From contig NZ_FNSM01000001.1 of the NCBI RefSeq assembly GCF_900105415.1, positions 8,130,001 through 8,194,000 of the forward strand: a stretch of DNA of 64,000 nucleotides, read 5' to 3'. The position numbers and the translations under genes are program-made. The number at the start of each line of letters is the position of its first letter. Position 1 is the stretch's first letter. The notes under the pieces are model-generated. The model did not search any database. It was not told where the DNA came from and was given only the letters and a program-made list of their open reading frames with translations. Shown here one piece after another: positions 8,133 through 17,395 of the stretch. This stretch comes from Streptomyces sp. TLI_105. Lineage in GTDB: Bacteria; Actinomycetota; Actinomycetes; Streptomycetales; Streptomycetaceae.

Positions 8133-9479
8133 ATGTCCGCCACCCCGTCAGCACCGTTCTTCAAGAGGGTCACGCCCGGCGGGTGGGCCGCCGTCGCCTG
8201 GGGCGCGGGCATCGCCTTCACCGCCCTCCTCCGGATGCCCGTGCCCGGTCAGGAAGGGCCCGACGTCCTGCCCGGCTTCGTCATCCTGCGCTGGGACGGC
8301 CTCCTCATGCTGACCGTCGGCACCCTCCTCACCCTGCGCGGCGGCGCCCTCCTCGCCCGCCGTCCGACCGCCGCCCTCAACCACCTCCTCGTCGCCTCGG
8401 TCATCGCCTCCACCCCCCTCGGCGTCACCGCCATCCCCTTCGCCCAGTACCTCGCGGTCGACGTCGCGCTCTACGCCATCGCCGCCGCCCGTCCCCGCCC
8501 CGAGGCATGGCGGGCGCTCCTGCTCGCCCTCGGACTGCTCGTCGCCTACGTGGCTGTCCGTCTGCTCGCCGGCTGGAGCGCCGGCACCACGAGCACCCTC
8601 GCGGTCGCCCTGACCGCCCTCGTGGCCTGGCTCCTCGGCCGTTCGGAAGGGCAGGCCCGGGAGTACGCGGAGCGGAGCCGCGCCCAGGCCACCGAGCGGG
8701 CTGTCACCACCGAACGCCTCCGGATAGCCCGCGAGATGCACGACACGGTCGCCCACAGCATCGGCATCGTCGCCCTCCAGGCCGGGGCAGCCCGGCGCGT
8801 CATCGCGACCCAGCCCGAGGCGGCCCGGCAGGCCCTCACCGAGATCGAGACGGCGAGCCGCGAGACCCTCGCGGGCCTGCGCCGGATGCTCGGAGCCCTG
8901 CGCACGGCGGACACGGACAGGGAAGCGGAGGCACGCCCCGACACGGCCCCGGCCGCCACCGACCGTGCGACGACCGCCACCGGCCGTACGACGGCCGCGA
9001 TCGGCGGTGCCGAGACCGCCCCCGGCCGTACCGCGATCTCCGCCGAAGTCCGGGGACTCCCCGAGATGCCCGGTCTCGCCGCACTCGACCGGCTCGCCGA
9101 ACTCACCGGAAGCGCCGGTGTCCGGGTCGCCGTCCGCAGGGTCGGAGTCCCGGGCCCGCTGCCCCCGGACATCGACCTCTCCGCGTTCCGGATCGTCCAG
9201 GAGTCCGTCACCAACGTCGTACGGCACTCGGGCGCCGACTCCTGCACGGTCACCGTCGACCACCGTGACCCGGAGTCCCTCGCCCTCACCGTCGAGGACC
9301 ACGGCCCCGTCCCCGGCCACGCGCGCGTGAGCCCGGGCCCCGGCTCCGGGTACGGCCTGACCGGGATGCGGGAGCGCGTCGCTGTGCTGCACGGAGAGTT
9401 CAGCGCGGGACCCCGCCCCGGCGGCGGTTTCCGCGTCACCGCCCGCCTTCCCCTGCCTACAGGAGCCACCCCACGATGA
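8133..9479 (+). CDS. NarL/DesK-type sensor histidine kinase
   Basis: A 448-residue membrane kinase. Four or more hydrophobic spans fill roughly residues 15-165. The dimerisation motif RIAREMHDTVAHSIG carries the phospho-His of the HisKA_3 class, followed by an N-box IVQESVTNVVRHSG and a G-box GYGLTGMRERV. Between them is an Ala/Thr-rich linker that is probably a recent expansion. The DxG motif reads VEDHGPV, somewhat unusual. The stop overlaps the response regulator start (ATGA at 9476-9479). The divergent ABC exporter is the most likely target of this system. Confidence 0.92.
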   Translation: MSATPSAPFFKRVTPGGWAAVAWGAGIAFTALLRMPVPGQEGPDVLPGFVILRWDGLLMLTVGTLLTLRGGALLARRPTAALNHLLVASVIASTPLGVTAIPFAQYLAVDVALYAIAAARPRPEAWRALLLALGLLVAYVAVRLLAGWSAGTTSTLAVALTALVAWLLGRSEGQAREYAERSRAQATERAVTTERLRIAREMHDTVAHSIGIVALQAGAARRVIATQPEAARQALTEIETASRETLAGLRRMLGALRTADTDREAEARPDTAPAATDRATTATGRTTAAIGGAETAPGRTAISAEVRGLPEMPGLAALDRLAELTGSAGVRVAVRRVGVPGPLPPDIDLSAFRIVQESVTNVVRHSGADSCTVTVDHRDPESLALTVEDHGPVPGHARVSPGPGSGYGLTGMRERVAVLHGEFSAGPRPGGGFRVTARLPLPTGATPR

Positions 9480-10153
9480 GCCAGACCACCACCGGGCAGC
9501 CGGTCCGCGTCGTCCTCGCCGACGACCAGCCCCTGGTGCGCACCGCGCTCCGGATGGTCATCACCGACACGACGGACCTCGTCGTCGTCGGCGAGGCCGC
9601 CAACGGCGCCGAGGCCGTCCGTCTCGTCGAGGAGACCGGCGCCGACGTCGCCGTCATGGACCTGCGGATGCCCGGCACGGACGGCATCGAGGCCACCCGG
9701 ATCATCACCGAGGGCCCCACCGACGCGCGGGTCGTCGTCCTCACCACCTTCGACGACGACGACCACGTGTACGCGGCGCTCCACGCGGGCGCGTCCGGAT
9801 TCCTCGTCAAGGACATGGCCCTGGACGACATCCTCGCCGCAGTCCGCGTCGTCGCCTCCGGCGACGCCCTCATCGCGCCCAGCGTCACCCGACGCCTCAT
9901 CAAGGAGTTCACCGAACGCCCCAGGACCGCGCCCGCCCCGCGCCGCCGCGCCGAGGGGATCACCGACCGCGAGCGCGAGGTCCTCACCCTCGTCGGACGC
10001 GGTCTGTCCAACACCGAGATCGCCGAGGCGCTCCACATCAGCATCGCCACCGCGAAGACCTACGTCACCCGGCTGCTCGCCAAGCTGGACGCCCGTGACC
10101 GCGTACAGCTGGTGATCATCGCGTACGAGGCGGGTCTGGTCTCCGCCGTCTGA
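9476..10153 (+). CDS. NarL/LuxR-family response regulator
   Basis: A 225-residue two-domain regulator paired with the preceding kinase. The receiver domain has the acidic pocket VVLADDQ, the phospho-acceptor Asp in VAVMDLRMPGTDG and the conserved Lys in FLVKDMALDD. The C-terminal LuxR helix-turn-helix is seen in LTLVGRGLSNTEIAEALHIS and AKTYVTRLLAKL. Translation is coupled to the kinase by a 4-nt overlap. DNA targets are not identified; the 134-bp region between the kinase and ABC genes is the first place to look. Confidence 0.94.
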   Translation: MSQTTTGQPVRVVLADDQPLVRTALRMVITDTTDLVVVGEAANGAEAVRLVEETGADVAVMDLRMPGTDGIEATRIITEGPTDARVVVLTTFDDDDHVYAALHAGASGFLVKDMALDDILAAVRVVASGDALIAPSVTRRLIKEFTERPRTAPAPRRRAEGITDREREVLTLVGRGLSNTEIAEALHISIATAKTYVTRLLAKLDARDRVQLVIIAYEAGLVSAV

Positions 10154-10213
10154 CGGACCGGCGGTGCTCACACGATCCGGTGATCCACTCGCGAGGCGCC
10201 GGCCCGCCCGCCC

Positions 10214-10248
10214 CGGACCGCTTGGATGGAGGCGACCCATCCGGTCCG
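10214..10248 (+). promoter_or_regulatory. hairpin directly upstream of NUDIX ribosome-binding site
   Basis: CGGACC (10214-10219) and GGATGG (10224-10229) pair with CCATCC (10237-10242) and GGTCCG (10243-10248), giving a 12-bp stem with a 4-nt bulge and a 7-nt loop. The stem ends 2 nt before the purine-rich GAGAGAGAG that serves the NUDIX start. It may be a terminator of the two-component operon or a 5' leader structure. Confidence 0.5.
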
Positions 10249-10265
10249 TCGAGAGAGAGCCGCCC

Positions 10266-10769
10266 ATGGCGAACACCTGGCTGCCGCCCGCCGAGTACGT
10301 CGACACGCTGCCGAGAGCGACGGCGTACGCCTGCCTCTACTTCACCGACACCGCAGGCCGCCCCTTCCAGCTCCGGGCCGTCTACCAGACCCGGCCGTGG
10401 CAGTGGCCCGGCGGCAACATGGACCCGGGGGAGACCCCCTGGGAGACCGCGGTGCGCGAGTGCCACGAGGAGACCGGGATCGTCTTCACCGGCGAACCGC
10501 GCCTCCTCGCCGCCCACTTCGCCACGGACCGGGGCGCGGACTGGCCGGCCAACCACATCGGCTTCATCTTCGACGGGGGCGAGCTGACGGACGAACAGAT
10601 CGCCGCCGTCGTCCTCGACCCCGAGGAACACAGCGAGTACCGCCTGCGGACCCTGGACGAGTGGGAGCGGGAGATGAACCCGCGCGAGTTCGCCCGCCTC
10701 GCCGTGATCGACCGGGCGCGAAGGAGCGGGTCGACCGTGTACGTGGAGAGCGGACCCGCCGGGACGTGA
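10266..10769 (+). CDS. NUDIX hydrolase
   Basis: A 167-residue NUDIX protein that would hydrolyse a nucleoside diphosphate linked to another moiety. The Nudix box is recognisable as GNMDPGETPWETAVRECHEE followed by TG, with the REx2E core intact for metal binding. The ATG follows a GAGAGAGAG purine tract. The gene lies 112 bp after the response regulator, separated by a hairpin, so it is probably its own unit. The substrate cannot be predicted from sequence. Confidence 0.9.
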   Translation: MANTWLPPAEYVDTLPRATAYACLYFTDTAGRPFQLRAVYQTRPWQWPGGNMDPGETPWETAVRECHEETGIVFTGEPRLLAAHFATDRGADWPANHIGFIFDGGELTDEQIAAVVLDPEEHSEYRLRTLDEWEREMNPREFARLAVIDRARRSGSTVYVESGPAGT

Positions 10770-10773
10770 GCGT

Positions 10774-10799
10774 GGGGCCCGTCCACCGGGACGGGCCCC
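10774..10799. terminator. bidirectional hairpin terminator
   Basis: GGGGCCCGTCC (10774-10784) and GGACGGGCCCC (10789-10799) form a perfect 11-bp stem with a 4-nt loop between the convergent NUDIX and AMIN-like genes. There is no U-tract, as is common for high-GC actinobacterial terminators. Confidence 0.8.
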
Positions 10800-10811
10800 G
10801 ACCCCGTGCGC

Positions 10812-11336
10812 TCAGGCCCGGCAGCCCACCATCGGGTGGGCGATGTCGACGACGAAGCGCTCCGGCGAGTGCAGCCGGAAGGTCTTGTACTCGGGCTTGG
10901 TGTCGAAGGCGGCTCCGATGCCGACCACGCCCTCGAAGTCGCCGGTCAGCGCGACCCCCTTGAGCGCGGGCAGATGGATCTTCAGCAGCCGGGGGCCCTG
11001 ATAGACGGACCGTCCGGCGTCGTCGTGGGCGGCCGCGGGGGAGAGCTTGATCTCCAGGAAGTACTTCCCCGCGAGCGGGACCCTGTTCCCTGATCCGTCG
11101 TAGTGGAGCGAGCGGGTCTGATGGACGGTGACCGGGGGCATGGCGCCCCGTACGTCGATCACGAGCCGGTCGAAGGTGGCGTGGCCGCCCCAGCGGGCGT
11201 TGACGACCAGGGCCGTGGCCGGGGTCGAGGCGCTCAGGGTCGGGGCGTCGGCCGCGCCTGCCGGGATCGTGGCGCCGATCCCGGCGGTCAGCAGGATTCC
11301 CGCGGCGACGGCCGCGAGGGTGTGGCGGTGATGCAT
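10812..11336 (-). CDS. secreted AMIN-like domain protein
   Basis: A 174-residue exported protein with a Sec signal peptide (LAAVAAGILLTAGIGATIPA, cleavage probably after AGA). The mature part has the actinobacterial AMIN-like pattern: FDRLVIDVRG, YDGSGNRVPLAGKYFLEIKL and GDFEGVVGIG before FRLHSPERFVVDIAH. AMIN domains bind cell-wall or envelope components, so an extracytoplasmic role is likely. ATG 11336 has GGGGGAC just upstream; the in-frame TTG at 11348 is less likely. It is divergent from a DUF6629 gene. Confidence 0.8.
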   Translation of the reverse strand: MHHRHTLAAVAAGILLTAGIGATIPAGAADAPTLSASTPATALVVNARWGGHATFDRLVIDVRGAMPPVTVHQTRSLHYDGSGNRVPLAGKYFLEIKLSPAAAHDDAGRSVYQGPRLLKIHLPALKGVALTGDFEGVVGIGAAFDTKPEYKTFRLHSPERFVVDIAHPMVGCRA

Positions 11337-11445
11337 GACGTCCCCCAATTTCTACTGTTCCGGGGACAGGGGTGTCACTGGCGGAGACAACCACCACCAC
11401 GATACGGTTCCACCCGTTTTGCCGTATATAGGGTAAAAATTCTCC

Positions 11446-12093
11446 ATGTGCTGGAGTGCGACCGCCGACCTCTGGACGGGCCTCGGGATCGGCGCCGTCG
11501 GTGTCGTCTCCCTGGCCTCCGTACGCCGCCCCGGGGACGTGCCGCTCGCCGCCCTGCCCCTGCTCCTCGGTGCCCACCAGGTCGTGGAGGCCGCCGTCTG
11601 GCACGCCGGCGGCGGAACCGGGCCCGCCACCCTCGTCTGGGCCGTGATCGCCCTCCCCCTGCTGCCCCTCTTGGTGCCCCTCGGAGTCCTCGCCGCGGCC
11701 CGCCCCGCCGACCGGCCGCGCCTGCTCGTGCCGCTCGCCGCCGGCCTCGTGACCGCCTCCGTCCTCGCGTACCGCCTCGCCGTCCGCCCCGTCTCGGCCG
11801 AGATCCGGGGCCACACCCTCGGCTACGCCGTCGACCTGCCGCACGCGCCGCTGGTCCTCACCGGATACCTGCTCGCCACCGTCGGGGCGCTGCTCCTCGC
11901 CCGCGACCGGCTCCTGCGGACCCTCGGACTCCTCACCGGCCTCGGAGCGGCCGTCTGCGCCCTCCTGTGGCGCACCGAGTTCGTCTCCACCTGGTGCGCC
12001 CTCGCGGCGGCCGCCTCGCTGCTGCTGCTCGCCTGGGCACGCGGGCGGCGGCCGGTGGCGTCCCCGGACGGATCCGAGCCCGTCCGACCGTAA
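11446..12093 (+). CDS. DUF6629-type membrane protein
   Basis: A 215-residue integral membrane protein with about seven hydrophobic segments. It begins with MCWSATADLWTGLGIGAVGV, the conserved start of this uncharacterised actinobacterial family. An embedded His in ALPLLLGAHQVVEAAVW and a late WRTEFVSTWC segment are also conserved-looking. The upstream region is unusually AT-rich (TATATA, TAAAAATT), giving a good -10 candidate close to the start. No enzymatic role can be assigned. Confidence 0.72.
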   Translation: MCWSATADLWTGLGIGAVGVVSLASVRRPGDVPLAALPLLLGAHQVVEAAVWHAGGGTGPATLVWAVIALPLLPLLVPLGVLAAARPADRPRLLVPLAAGLVTASVLAYRLAVRPVSAEIRGHTLGYAVDLPHAPLVLTGYLLATVGALLLARDRLLRTLGLLTGLGAAVCALLWRTEFVSTWCALAAAASLLLLAWARGRRPVASPDGSEPVRP

Positions 12094-12123
12094 CCCGACG
12101 GCCCCTCAGCAGTTGACCAGGCC

Positions 12124-12336
12124 ATGAAGAAGCGCAGCATGCTCGCCATCGCCTCCCTCGCCGCAGGCGTCGTCACCGCCATCGTCACCCCGCCGCCGCA
12201 GGCCAGCGCCGCCGAGAACCCGCTGGCCGGCACGACGGGCATCCTCCAGGACGACCAGACCGCCACCGTCCTCCACGAGACCGTCCAGGGCGCCGAGGGC
12301 GCCCTCCAGAACCAGCAGGGCGGCGGGCTGCTCTGA
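12124..12336 (+). CDS. small secreted protein, unknown function
   Basis: A 70-residue protein beginning MKKRSMLAIASLAAGVVTAI, a clear signal peptide with likely cleavage after ASA. The mature peptide (~40 residues) is rich in Gln, Gly and Thr and has no Cys. Similar short exported peptides are common in Streptomyces and remain uncharacterised. A strong terminator hairpin follows. Confidence rests on the signal peptide, codon use and the terminator position. Confidence 0.65.
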   Translation: MKKRSMLAIASLAAGVVTAIVTPPPQASAAENPLAGTTGILQDDQTATVLHETVQGAEGALQNQQGGGLL

Positions 12337-12355
12337 CGCCCCGTCCCAGGTGACG

Positions 12356-12395
12356 GCCGGTGCCCCGCGTTCCGGACGGAGCGCGGGGCACCGGC
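12356..12395 (+). terminator. strong hairpin terminator
   Basis: GCCGGTGCCCCGCG (12356-12369) pairs perfectly with CGCGGGGCACCGGC (12382-12395) around a 12-nt loop, between the small secreted gene and the cyclophilin gene. Confidence 0.8.
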
Positions 12396-12460
12396 ACGCC
12401 GTGACCCGGGAGGAGGCGGCCCGTGCGCGCGCCGTGCGTGAGTAATGACAGGATGTCCCC

Positions 12461-12964
12461 ATGAGCAACGAGAACGTTTACTTCGAGATCAACATCGACG
12501 GCAAGCCCGCGGGCCGCATCACCTTCAAGCTGTTCGACGACGTCGTCCCCAAGACGGCGGAGAACTTCCGCACGCTCGCCACCGGCGAGAAGGGCTTCGG
12601 CTACGCCGGCTCCCCGTTCCACCGCGTCATCCCGAACTTCATGCTGCAGGGTGGCGACTTCACCAACGGCAACGGCACCGGCGGCAAGAGCATCTGGGGC
12701 GAGAAGTTCCCGGACGAGAACTTCAAGCTGAAGCACGACCGTCCGTTCCTGCTGTCGATGGCGAACGCCGGCCGCAACACCAACGGCTCGCAGTTCTTCA
12801 TCACCACGATCGTCACCGACTGGCTCGACGGCAAGCACGTCGTCTTCGGCGAGGTCGTCGAGGGCCAGGACCTGGTCAAGAAGATCGAGGCCCTCGGCTC
12901 CGCCTCCGGCGCCACCAAGGCGAAGATCGAGGTCGCCGAGTCCGGCATCGTGAAGCAGGCCTGA
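12461..12964 (+). CDS. cyclophilin-type peptidyl-prolyl isomerase
   Basis: A 167-residue cytosolic cyclophilin that accelerates cis-trans isomerisation at prolines. All hallmarks are present: [15 protein letters not shown] with the catalytic Arg, [10 protein letters not shown], and the Trp of [13 protein letters not shown] that is linked to cyclosporin binding. It is close in form to eukaryotic-type cyclophilin A. It is a single gene between two terminator hairpins. Codon use is strongly biased to Lys AAG, Glu GAG and Asn AAC, as in well-expressed genes. Confidence 0.96.
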   Translation: MSNENVYFEINIDGKPAGRITFKLFDDVVPKTAENFRTLATGEKGFGYAGSPFHRVIPNFMLQGGDFTNGNGTGGKSIWGEKFPDENFKLKHDRPFLLSMANAGRNTNGSQFFITTIVTDWLDGKHVVFGEVVEGQDLVKKIEALGSASGATKAKIEVAESGIVKQA

Positions 12965-13089
12965 TCGCCTCTTCGGGCTGAATCGCCTCTTCGAGGCGAA
13001 TCGTCTCCCCGGAGCGCATAGTCCCTCCGGAGCCGCATCGCCTCTCGGGCTGAGCGGAGAGCCCGGCGCCCTCGCTCGCCCACCCGGCC

Positions 13090-13130
13090 GGGGCGGGGAA
13101 CGCGGTCCATCGGACGCGTGTCCCCGCCCC
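13090..13130. terminator. hairpin between cyclophilin and reductase genes
   Basis: GGGGCGGGGA (from 13090) faces TCCCCGCCCC (to 13130) with a shorter inner CGCG pairing, between convergent genes. Just upstream (12964-13060) short imperfect direct repeats of ATCGCCTCTTCG and ATCGCCTCTCGG occur. Confidence 0.65.
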
Positions 13131-13154
13131 GCCGTGCCTCCTCGCCCCGGGGCC

Positions 13155-13991
13155 TCAGGCGAAGGCCGGCGCGTTCCGCACCGCCCATGCCGAGAAGGGC
13201 CGGGGTGCGCGCCCGAGCACGTGCTCCACATCGGGACTCACCCGCTGCTCGTCCGCGCGGGGCTCGCCCATCACCGACAGCATCCCGTCGACGGCCTCCT
13301 CCGGCAGGAACCGGACCAGCTGCGACCGGGCCTCGTCCGCGCTCTGCGCCACGAACTCCACCGGCGCGTCCAGAGCGTCGGCCAGCGCCCGCACCTGCTC
13401 GCGCGGCGAGACCGCGACCGGCCCCGTCAGGACGTACGTCCGTCCGGCGTGCGCCGGGTCGCGCAGCGCGGCGGCCGCGACCCCGGCGATGTCCGCCGGA
13501 TCCACCACCGGCAGCGCCACATCGGCGAACGGAGCCGCGACGGTACGCGCCGAGCGCACCTGCTCGGCCCAGAGGAAGGCATTGGACGCGAAGCCGCCGG
13601 GCCGCAGCACCGTCCACTCGACGCCCGACTCCCGTACCGCCGCCTCGAACGCGCGCAGGATCTCGTGCGACACCGAATCGGTCCGCGTCCCCACCAGCTG
13701 CGAGGACTGGAACACGATCCGCCGCACCCCGCAGGCCACCGCCGCCGCCACGATCTCGCGCGGCCGCAGCTCGTCCCCGAGACCCGCGACGAGCAGGTAC
13801 ACGGCCTCCGCACCCTCGAACAGCCCCTTGAGTCCGTCGACATCGGCCAGGTCGCCCCGCCGGTGCGTCACACCGGCGGGCAGCCCCTCGGCCGGACGGC
13901 GGCTCACCGCCGTGACCTCCTCGCCGGCCGCGGCCAGCATCTCCACCAGCGGTCGCCCGACGTTTCCGGTCGCTCCGGTCACCACGATCAC
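13155..13991 (-). CDS. NmrA-like NAD(P)-binding reductase
   Basis: A 278-residue atypical short-chain dehydrogenase. The nucleotide-binding glycine motif is VTGATGNVGRPLV near residue 4, followed by AVYLLV and IVFQSSQLVG, as in NmrA/azoreductase (YtfG-like) proteins. The catalytic Tyr-x3-Lys of classical SDRs is not evident, as usual for this subfamily, so it may be a quinone reductase or a redox sensor. The GTG start at 13991 has GGAGGGG about 6 nt upstream. It is a single gene. Confidence 0.85.
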   Translation of the reverse strand: MIVVTGATGNVGRPLVEMLAAAGEEVTAVSRRPAEGLPAGVTHRRGDLADVDGLKGLFEGAEAVYLLVAGLGDELRPREIVAAAVACGVRRIVFQSSQLVGTRTDSVSHEILRAFEAAVRESGVEWTVLRPGGFASNAFLWAEQVRSARTVAAPFADVALPVVDPADIAGVAAAALRDPAHAGRTYVLTGPVAVSPREQVRALADALDAPVEFVAQSADEARSQLVRFLPEEAVDGMLSVMGEPRADEQRVSPDVEHVLGRAPRPFSAWAVRNAPAFA

Positions 13992-14110
13992 AGCTGTCCC
14001 CTCCAGGGAGTCCCCGGCGGAGCGCGAGCGCCCCGCCGTCTTCGTGACCTCATCCTGGAAGGCGAACCGGCCACCTCCTGGCCAGTTTCACGGACGGGTT
14101 CTCGACGGCC

Positions 14111-14359
14111 TCACTTCTCCTCGCCGTAGCGGCGCTCGAACTGGGCGATCCGGCCCTCGGAGTCCACGGTCCGCGCCTTGCCCGTGTAGAACGGATGGCT
14201 CTCGGACGAGATCTCGACGTCGATCACGGGGTACGTCTCGCCGTCGTCCCACTCGATGGTCCGGTCGCTGGTCGCGGTGGACCGGGTCAGAAACGCGTAC
14301 CCCGCCGAGCGGTCACGGAACACCACGGGGCGGTAATCCGGCTGCTTGTCCTGCTGCAC
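14111..14359 (-). CDS. rpmE2: type B 50S ribosomal protein L31 (zinc-independent)
   Basis: An 82-residue ribosomal protein. The segments [40 protein letters not shown] and IAQFERRYG are typical of L31 type B. It lacks the CxxC zinc ribbon of type A, so it can replace that paralogue when zinc is scarce. The GTG start follows a very good GAGGAGGACAC site. In other streptomycetes such genes are under Zur, but I see no convincing Zur-type palindrome in the 124 bp upstream. Confidence 0.93.
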   Translation of the reverse strand: MQQDKQPDYRPVVFRDRSAGYAFLTRSTATSDRTIEWDDGETYPVIDVEISSESHPFYTGKARTVDSEGRIAQFERRYGEEK

Positions 14360-14483
14360 GTGTCCTCCTCGGGCTGCTGCCCTGACTCGTCCGGCCTGAT
14401 CGGCACGGCACCCCCAGCCTCCCCGGCCACACGGTCCCCGACCAGCGTCACGGGCCCGACCGGGTGACACCCGCGCGATCGTC

Positions 14484-17054
14484 TCAGCCGCTGTCCGTCC
14501 ACCGTGCCGCGAGCAGCAACGCGATGTCGTCCGGGCGGGACGTGGCGGCCCTGGCCTCCCGGATCAGCCGGTCGGCCGTCTCCGCGAGCGGCAGTGCGCC
14601 CGTCGCGGCGAAGGCGCGGCTCAGCCGCCCGATCCCCTCGTCGATGTCCTGGCCCGGCCGCTCCACCAGACCGTCCGTGAACAGCGCGAGGACCGCCCCC
14701 GGAGCCAGCCGCAACCGCGTCACCGGATACGACGCCCGGTCATCGACCCCCAGGACCATCCCGCCCGCCAGCTCCACCGGCTGCGCCGTACCGTCCGGCC
14801 GCCGCAGCAGCGGCTGCGGATGCCCCGCCCGCACCGCCCGCATGTCGCCCGTCTCCGGATCGAGCAGTACGTAGCAGCAGCTCGCGAACTGCCCCGGATC
14901 CAGATCGATCAGGAGCCGGTTGGTGCCGCGCATCACGTCCTGCGGCCGATGTCCCCCCAGCGCGAACGCCCGGACGGCACTGCGCAGCTGCCCCATGGTG
15001 GCCGCGGCCGCCACACCGTGCCCCTGCACGTCGCCGATCACCAGGGCGAGCCGCCCCTGTCCGGTCTCGATCACGTCGTACCAGTCGCCGCCCACGTCCA
15101 TGCCCTGCGTGCCCGGCAGATAACGGCCCACCGTCTCCACCCCCTCCCGCACCGGCAGCCGGTGCGGGAGCAGCGCGTCCTGCAACCCCCGCGCGACCGC
15201 CGACTCCGTGTCGTACCGCTGGGCCCGCTCCAGGGCCTGCGCGATCAGCCCCGCGAGCGCCGTGAGGACGGTCCGCTCCTCCGGGCTGAAGCCGCGCGGC
15301 GAGTCGAAGCCGAGGATGCAGGAGCCCACCGGCCGGCCCGAGGCGATCAGGGGAAGGAAGGCCCGCGCACCCGAGTGCGCGTCCATCGGGAGATCCGGAT
15401 ACGCCAGTCCCAACTGCTCCATGGACTCGAAGAAGAGCGGCCTGCCGGTCGTCAGGGTCTCCACGCCCGGCAGCCGGGAGTCCAGGGCCACGCCGTCGAA
15501 GGGTTCGAGGAAACCCGGCGGGAACCCCGTCTCCCAGGCCAGATAGAGCCGCCGGTCGCTCAGCAGGTAGATCGCCAACTGCCGTCCGCCGAAGGCCGGC
15601 AGCAACTCCTCCGTCACCACCGCCGACACCTGCCGGGCCGTCACCGCCTCGGAGAGCGCGATCGCCAGGGCCACCGGCCGGTACAGCGCCGCCGCCCGGT
15701 CGCCCGGCGCCGAGAGGACGTCGTTCGGCCTCGACAGGGCGTTGCCCGGTGCCGGCAGGGCGTCGTCCGTCCGCCGCTCGCTCGCCGCCGGGGCGAGGGG
15801 CGCCGGATCCTCTTCCGGGATCAGCACCATCGTCACCCCGTCCCGGCCCGGGTGGAGCGACACCGTCAGCCACCGGCCCCGCTCCGGACGGGCCAGGAAG
15901 CGCACCGGTTCGCCGGAGAGCAGGGCGGCGCGCAACTGCTCCTCGTGGAAGGGATGAGCGAACCAGGGCAGCGCCTCCCACAGCGGCCGCCCCGCCAGCG
16001 CCCCGCGCGGCCGTCCCAGCAGGTGCTCCGTCCGCTCGTTGAGGTAGGTGACGCGGCCGAGCCGGTCGACGGCCAGGATGGCCCGTGGCAGGCGGTCCGT
16101 GGCGTCCGAGCCGACCAGCCCCGTACCGAGGTCCACCAGCGTCCCCTCGAGCAGGCCGCCGCCGGTGACTCCCGTCCCCGGCACGGTCCGCCGCGCACGC
16201 GCGGACACCTCGAGCAGGTGGAGGCCGCCGTCCGGCCCCCTCAGCCGGATCCTGCGGACCGACGGCCGCCCGCCCGCCCCCGTCGCCTGCCGGGCCGCCG
16301 CCCACAGCGCGTACCCGTCCTCGGGGTCGAGGAGGGACGTCAGCATCTCGATCGAACAGGGCGAGGAGACACCCGCTCCGAGGACGGCGAGGAGCCCTTC
16401 GTCCAGCGTGACCGTGCCCGTGTCCATGTCCCAGGCGAAGGAGCCGAACCGGACCGGCGGCCCCGAACCGGTGGGCAGCTGTACGCACACCGGATCCCCG
16501 GGCCACTCGACCTCCGTCCCCTGCCGGGCCAGATCGGCCAGGGCCTCACCGAGGCGGAGCGCGCCCCCGGTCATCCGGCTCCGGTCCCGCGCGTCCACCG
16601 GCACCCCCGGGCTCGGCGCCCGCAGCGCCACGAGCACGCCGAAGCGCTCGCGGCCCGCGATCACCGGCGCGTACAGCGAGGCGAACGGGAACGGCAGGCT
16701 CGCCACCAGCTGGGGGAAGCGCCGCATGGCCTCCTCGACGTCGGGGAGGTGGACGGCCTGGCCCGAGCGGTGCACCTCCGCCACGGGGAACGGCCGGTTC
16801 GTGTGCATCCGCCACCACGGCCGGAAGAGCGGCCCCGGCAGCCCCACCAGGACGGCGAGCCGCAGCAACCCCGGGGTCCCTGAGCGCAGGTAGACCCCGC
16901 CCGCGTAACCGCCGACCTCCTCCACCGCCGCGAGGGCAGTCTCCGCGAGGGCCCATGTGAGCGCGTGGGAAGCAGGCCCGTTGTCGGCTCCGTTCCCGGA
17001 CGGACTCCCGGTGCCGCCCGCCGGGCCGGGGCCGGACGCGCCGTGCGAGGTCAC
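14484..17054 (-). CDS. GAF/PAS sensor SpoIIE-type phosphatase
   Basis: An 856-residue cytosolic signalling phosphatase. From N to C it has a GAF-like region (about 30-190), a PAS-like stretch ([20 protein letters not shown], near 345), a second GAF (about 465-610) and a SpoIIE/PP2C domain (about 650-856) with [39 protein letters not shown] and [10 protein letters not shown]. It probably integrates a small-molecule signal and acts on an anti-sigma antagonist. GTG 17054 (VTSHGASG) was chosen because the family-like sequence begins after it and a G-run lies upstream; the open frame further upstream runs through a tandem repeat and looks non-coding. Confidence 0.87.
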   Translation of the reverse strand: MTSHGASGPGPAGGTGSPSGNGADNGPASHALTWALAETALAAVEEVGGYAGGVYLRSGTPGLLRLAVLVGLPGPLFRPWWRMHTNRPFPVAEVHRSGQAVHLPDVEEAMRRFPQLVASLPFPFASLYAPVIAGRERFGVLVALRAPSPGVPVDARDRSRMTGGALRLGEALADLARQGTEVEWPGDPVCVQLPTGSGPPVRFGSFAWDMDTGTVTLDEGLLAVLGAGVSSPCSIEMLTSLLDPEDGYALWAAARQATGAGGRPSVRRIRLRGPDGGLHLLEVSARARRTVPGTGVTGGGLLEGTLVDLGTGLVGSDATDRLPRAILAVDRLGRVTYLNERTEHLLGRPRGALAGRPLWEALPWFAHPFHEEQLRAALLSGEPVRFLARPERGRWLTVSLHPGRDGVTMVLIPEEDPAPLAPAASERRTDDALPAPGNALSRPNDVLSAPGDRAAALYRPVALAIALSEAVTARQVSAVVTEELLPAFGGRQLAIYLLSDRRLYLAWETGFPPGFLEPFDGVALDSRLPGVETLTTGRPLFFESMEQLGLAYPDLPMDAHSGARAFLPLIASGRPVGSCILGFDSPRGFSPEERTVLTALAGLIAQALERAQRYDTESAVARGLQDALLPHRLPVREGVETVGRYLPGTQGMDVGGDWYDVIETGQGRLALVIGDVQGHGVAAAATMGQLRSAVRAFALGGHRPQDVMRGTNRLLIDLDPGQFASCCYVLLDPETGDMRAVRAGHPQPLLRRPDGTAQPVELAGGMVLGVDDRASYPVTRLRLAPGAVLALFTDGLVERPGQDIDEGIGRLSRAFAATGALPLAETADRLIREARAATSRPDDIALLLAARWTDSG

Positions 17055-17076
17055 ACAGCCAGGATCCCCCCGTTCC

Positions 17077-17306
17077 CGGAGGGACGCGAAAGCACCCGGG
17101 CCCGTACCCCGGACGAGGGCGAAAGCACCTGCGGCCCGTACCCGGACGGAGGTGAAAGCACCCGGGCCTGTACCCGGAGGGACGCGAAAGCGCCCGGGCC
17201 TGTACCCGGTGGGACGCGAAAGCACCCGGGCCCGTACCCCGGAGGGACGCGAAAGCGCCCGGGCCTGTACCCGGACGGAGGTGAAAGTGCCCCCGGCCCG
17301 GTGTCC
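17077..17306. repeat. tandem array of seven 32-34 bp units with hairpin cores
   Basis: Seven units start near 17077, 17111, 17144, 17176, 17208, 17241 and 17273. Each has the core GCGAAAGC or GTGAAAGC, then CCCGGGCC and TGTACCC. Two units contain CGC-GAAA-GCG, a perfect stem closed by a GNRA-type loop; another contains GGTG-AAAG-CACC. Unit lengths of 32-34 bp are not kept to multiples of three, which argues against a coding repeat. The array fills the divergent promoter region between the sensor phosphatase and the hydrolase gene. Confidence 0.88.
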
Positions 17307-17318
17307 GGAACCGGATCC

Positions 17319-17395
17319 GTCGAGGTGCCTCCTCGTCCCGGCCCCGGCGAAGTGCCTCCTGGCCCGGACCTCCGAGGCGCCTCCCCGTCCCGGAT
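17319..17395. repeat. degenerate 24-26 bp triplet repeat next to the hairpin array
   Basis: Three related units, each of the form CGARGTGCCTCCTCGTCCCGG or close to it, start near 17320, 17347 and 17372. They continue the repetitive character of the intergenic region with a different motif. Confidence 0.6.

Noticed and set aside
14360..14483. Zur operator before the type B L31 gene
   Set aside because: No palindrome of the TGAAAATGATTTTCA type was found; zinc control is only a family expectation.
17077..17395. CRISPR-like array
   Set aside because: Units are continuous tandem repeats without unique spacers, and no cas genes are present.
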